64,000 bases of DNA from positions 1-64,000 of the forward strand of contig NZ_JNYD01000029.1 of the NCBI RefSeq assembly GCF_000717175.1, written 5' to 3'. The notes below the pieces were generated by a model. The model saw nothing but the letters and a program-made list of their open reading frames with translations, ran no database searches and had not been told where the DNA came from. This DNA comes from Pseudonocardia autotrophica. Lineage in GTDB: Bacteria > Actinomycetota > Actinomycetes > Mycobacteriales > Pseudonocardiaceae. How positions within the stretch are numbered: the stretch's first letter is position 1; the number at the start of each line of letters is the position of its first letter. This document shows, piece after piece, positions 63,298 through 64,000 of this stretch. Position numbers and translations under genes: made by a program.

Positions 63298-64000
63298 TCA
63301 GCGGTGGGCGGCGAGCCATGCGCGGAGGTCGGCGATCGGGCGCTCCCGCTCCGGCTCGTTGTAGATCTCGTGCCAGAGGCCCTCGTAGAACTCCACCGTG
63401 AGGTCCTCGGAGCCGAGGACGGCGGCCAGCGCACGGGAGGTCTCGACGGTCGTGATCCGGTCGTCGACGCCGTGCTGCAGCAGCACCGGGAGCCTGATCT
63501 CCGCCGCGGTGGCGAGCACCTCGTCCATGGCGTCGAACATCGCGGAGCCGAGCCGCAGCGTCGGGTGGCCGTGGTGGACGAGCGGATCGGCCCGGTACCC
63601 CGCGACCACGGCGGGGTCCTTGCTGAGGTCCGCGACGTCGATCCCCGCCGGCCGCAGCGTCGGCGCGACCCGGGCGAGCGCGGTCAGCACCGGCACGAGC
63701 CGGCCGGGAACGGCCTGCTTCGACAGGGCCGGGGCGGAGAGGACCAGGCCGGCGAGCGCCGCCTGGTGCGCGGCGGCGTAGCGCAGCGCGATCAGCCCGC
63801 CCATGCTGTGCCCCACCAGGATCACCGGCCGCCCGGGGTGCCGGGCGGCGGCGTGCCGGCGGACCAGGTCGAGGTCGGGGACCCAGTTGGCGGGACCACC
63901 GTCGACCCGCCGGCCCTCGGACAGCCCGTGGCCGGCGTGGTCGGGGGCGTACACCGCCCAGCCGTCCGCGGTGAGGCCGGCGGCGAGCTCGGCGTAGCGG
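63298..64000 (-). CDS. alpha/beta hydrolase, monoacylglycerol-lipase-like (5' end beyond window)
   Basis: The frame is open to the right edge. The visible 234 codons read RYAELAAGLTADGWAVYAPD, then HAGHGLSEG, the nucleophile elbow VGHSMGGLIALRYA, and LLQHGVDDRITTVETSR with Asp and the terminal WHEIYNEPERE His motif of monoacylglycerol lipases and lysophospholipases. The likely start is outside the window. Cytoplasmic lipid turnover is probable. Confidence 0.87.
   Translation of the reverse strand, partial: RYAELAAGLTADGWAVYAPDHAGHGLSEGRRVDGGPANWVPDLDLVRRHAAARHPGRPVILVGHSMGGLIALRYAAAHQAALAGLVLSAPALSKQAVPGRLVPVLTALARVAPTLRPAGIDVADLSKDPAVVAGYRADPLVHHGHPTLRLGSAMFDAMDEVLATAAEIRLPVLLQHGVDDRITTVETSRALAAVLGSEDLTVEFYEGLWHEIYNEPERERPIADLRAWLAAHR

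Overview
The window is a stretch of high-GC actinobacterial chromosome. Gene content and gene order point to the Pseudonocardiales, most likely a Pseudonocardia-like organism (inference; no rRNA is present to settle it). Evidence includes dense third-position G/C, many GTG starts, several TANNNT -10 boxes placed 6-7 bases before the start codon (leaderless mRNAs), mycofactocin-coupled dehydrogenases, and the order Ldt-murB-DUF2505 followed by DUF2516-hbhA-XRE, which parallels the M. tuberculosis Rv0474-Rv0483 neighbourhood.

Region by region. 1-13 kb: cell-wall genes (L,D-transpeptidase, murB), DUF2505, a GNAT, purU, two tandem FAD-linked oxidases, lon with a HAIR-like upstream element, and the ybaK/DUF2516/hbhA/XRE group. 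13-19 kb: a two-gene fluoride channel (crcB), DUF445, a small primase-polymerase-domain protein, an NAD-dependent epimerase, a cold-shock protein and a fatty-acid desaturase. 19-24 kb: a secreted low-complexity repeat protein, a 0.9 kb non-coding zone made of a ~240-bp tandem repeat of GATC-ended dyads plus seven 22-bp repeats, and then mftR with two mycofactocin-coupled SDRs. 24-32 kb: an ECF sigma factor with a SnoaL tail, a rodlin/chaplin-like secreted protein after an AT-rich zone, GT39, and a sugar module (sugar porter, DeoR, LacI with a perfect operator). A broken FUSC transporter and the tRNA cluster Glu-Asp-Phe follow.

33-46 kb: csoR-copZ with operator, a secreted SGNH hydrolase, prpE, an Excalibur protein overlapping a class F sortase, a ferredoxin, an acyl-CoA ligase, an MFS carrier, DUF72, an M20 hydrolase and a serine beta-lactamase-family hydrolase. 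46-55 kb: two matched ECF-type promoters serving a small unknown gene and hrpA, then an acyl-CoA dehydrogenase, a second acyl-CoA ligase and a Doc toxin-antitoxin pair. 55-64 kb: a cysteine dioxygenase-rhodanese operon preceded by a Cys-Cys leader ORF, an 1815-residue fusion of a hybrid histidine kinase with a complete partner-switching set (SpoIIE phosphatase, RsbW-like kinase, STAS), an acetoacetate-decarboxylase-like gene and two alpha/beta hydrolases.

Themes that cross the genes: 40-bp palindromes with GTGAGTG...CACTCAC ends recur five times at gene 3' ends and often supply the stop codon. Fatty-acid activation and oxidation genes recur (prpE, two CoA ligases, an acyl-CoA dehydrogenase). 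The most unusual items are the partner-switching megakinase, the cysteine-codon leader before cysteine dioxygenase, and the dyad array beside mftR.
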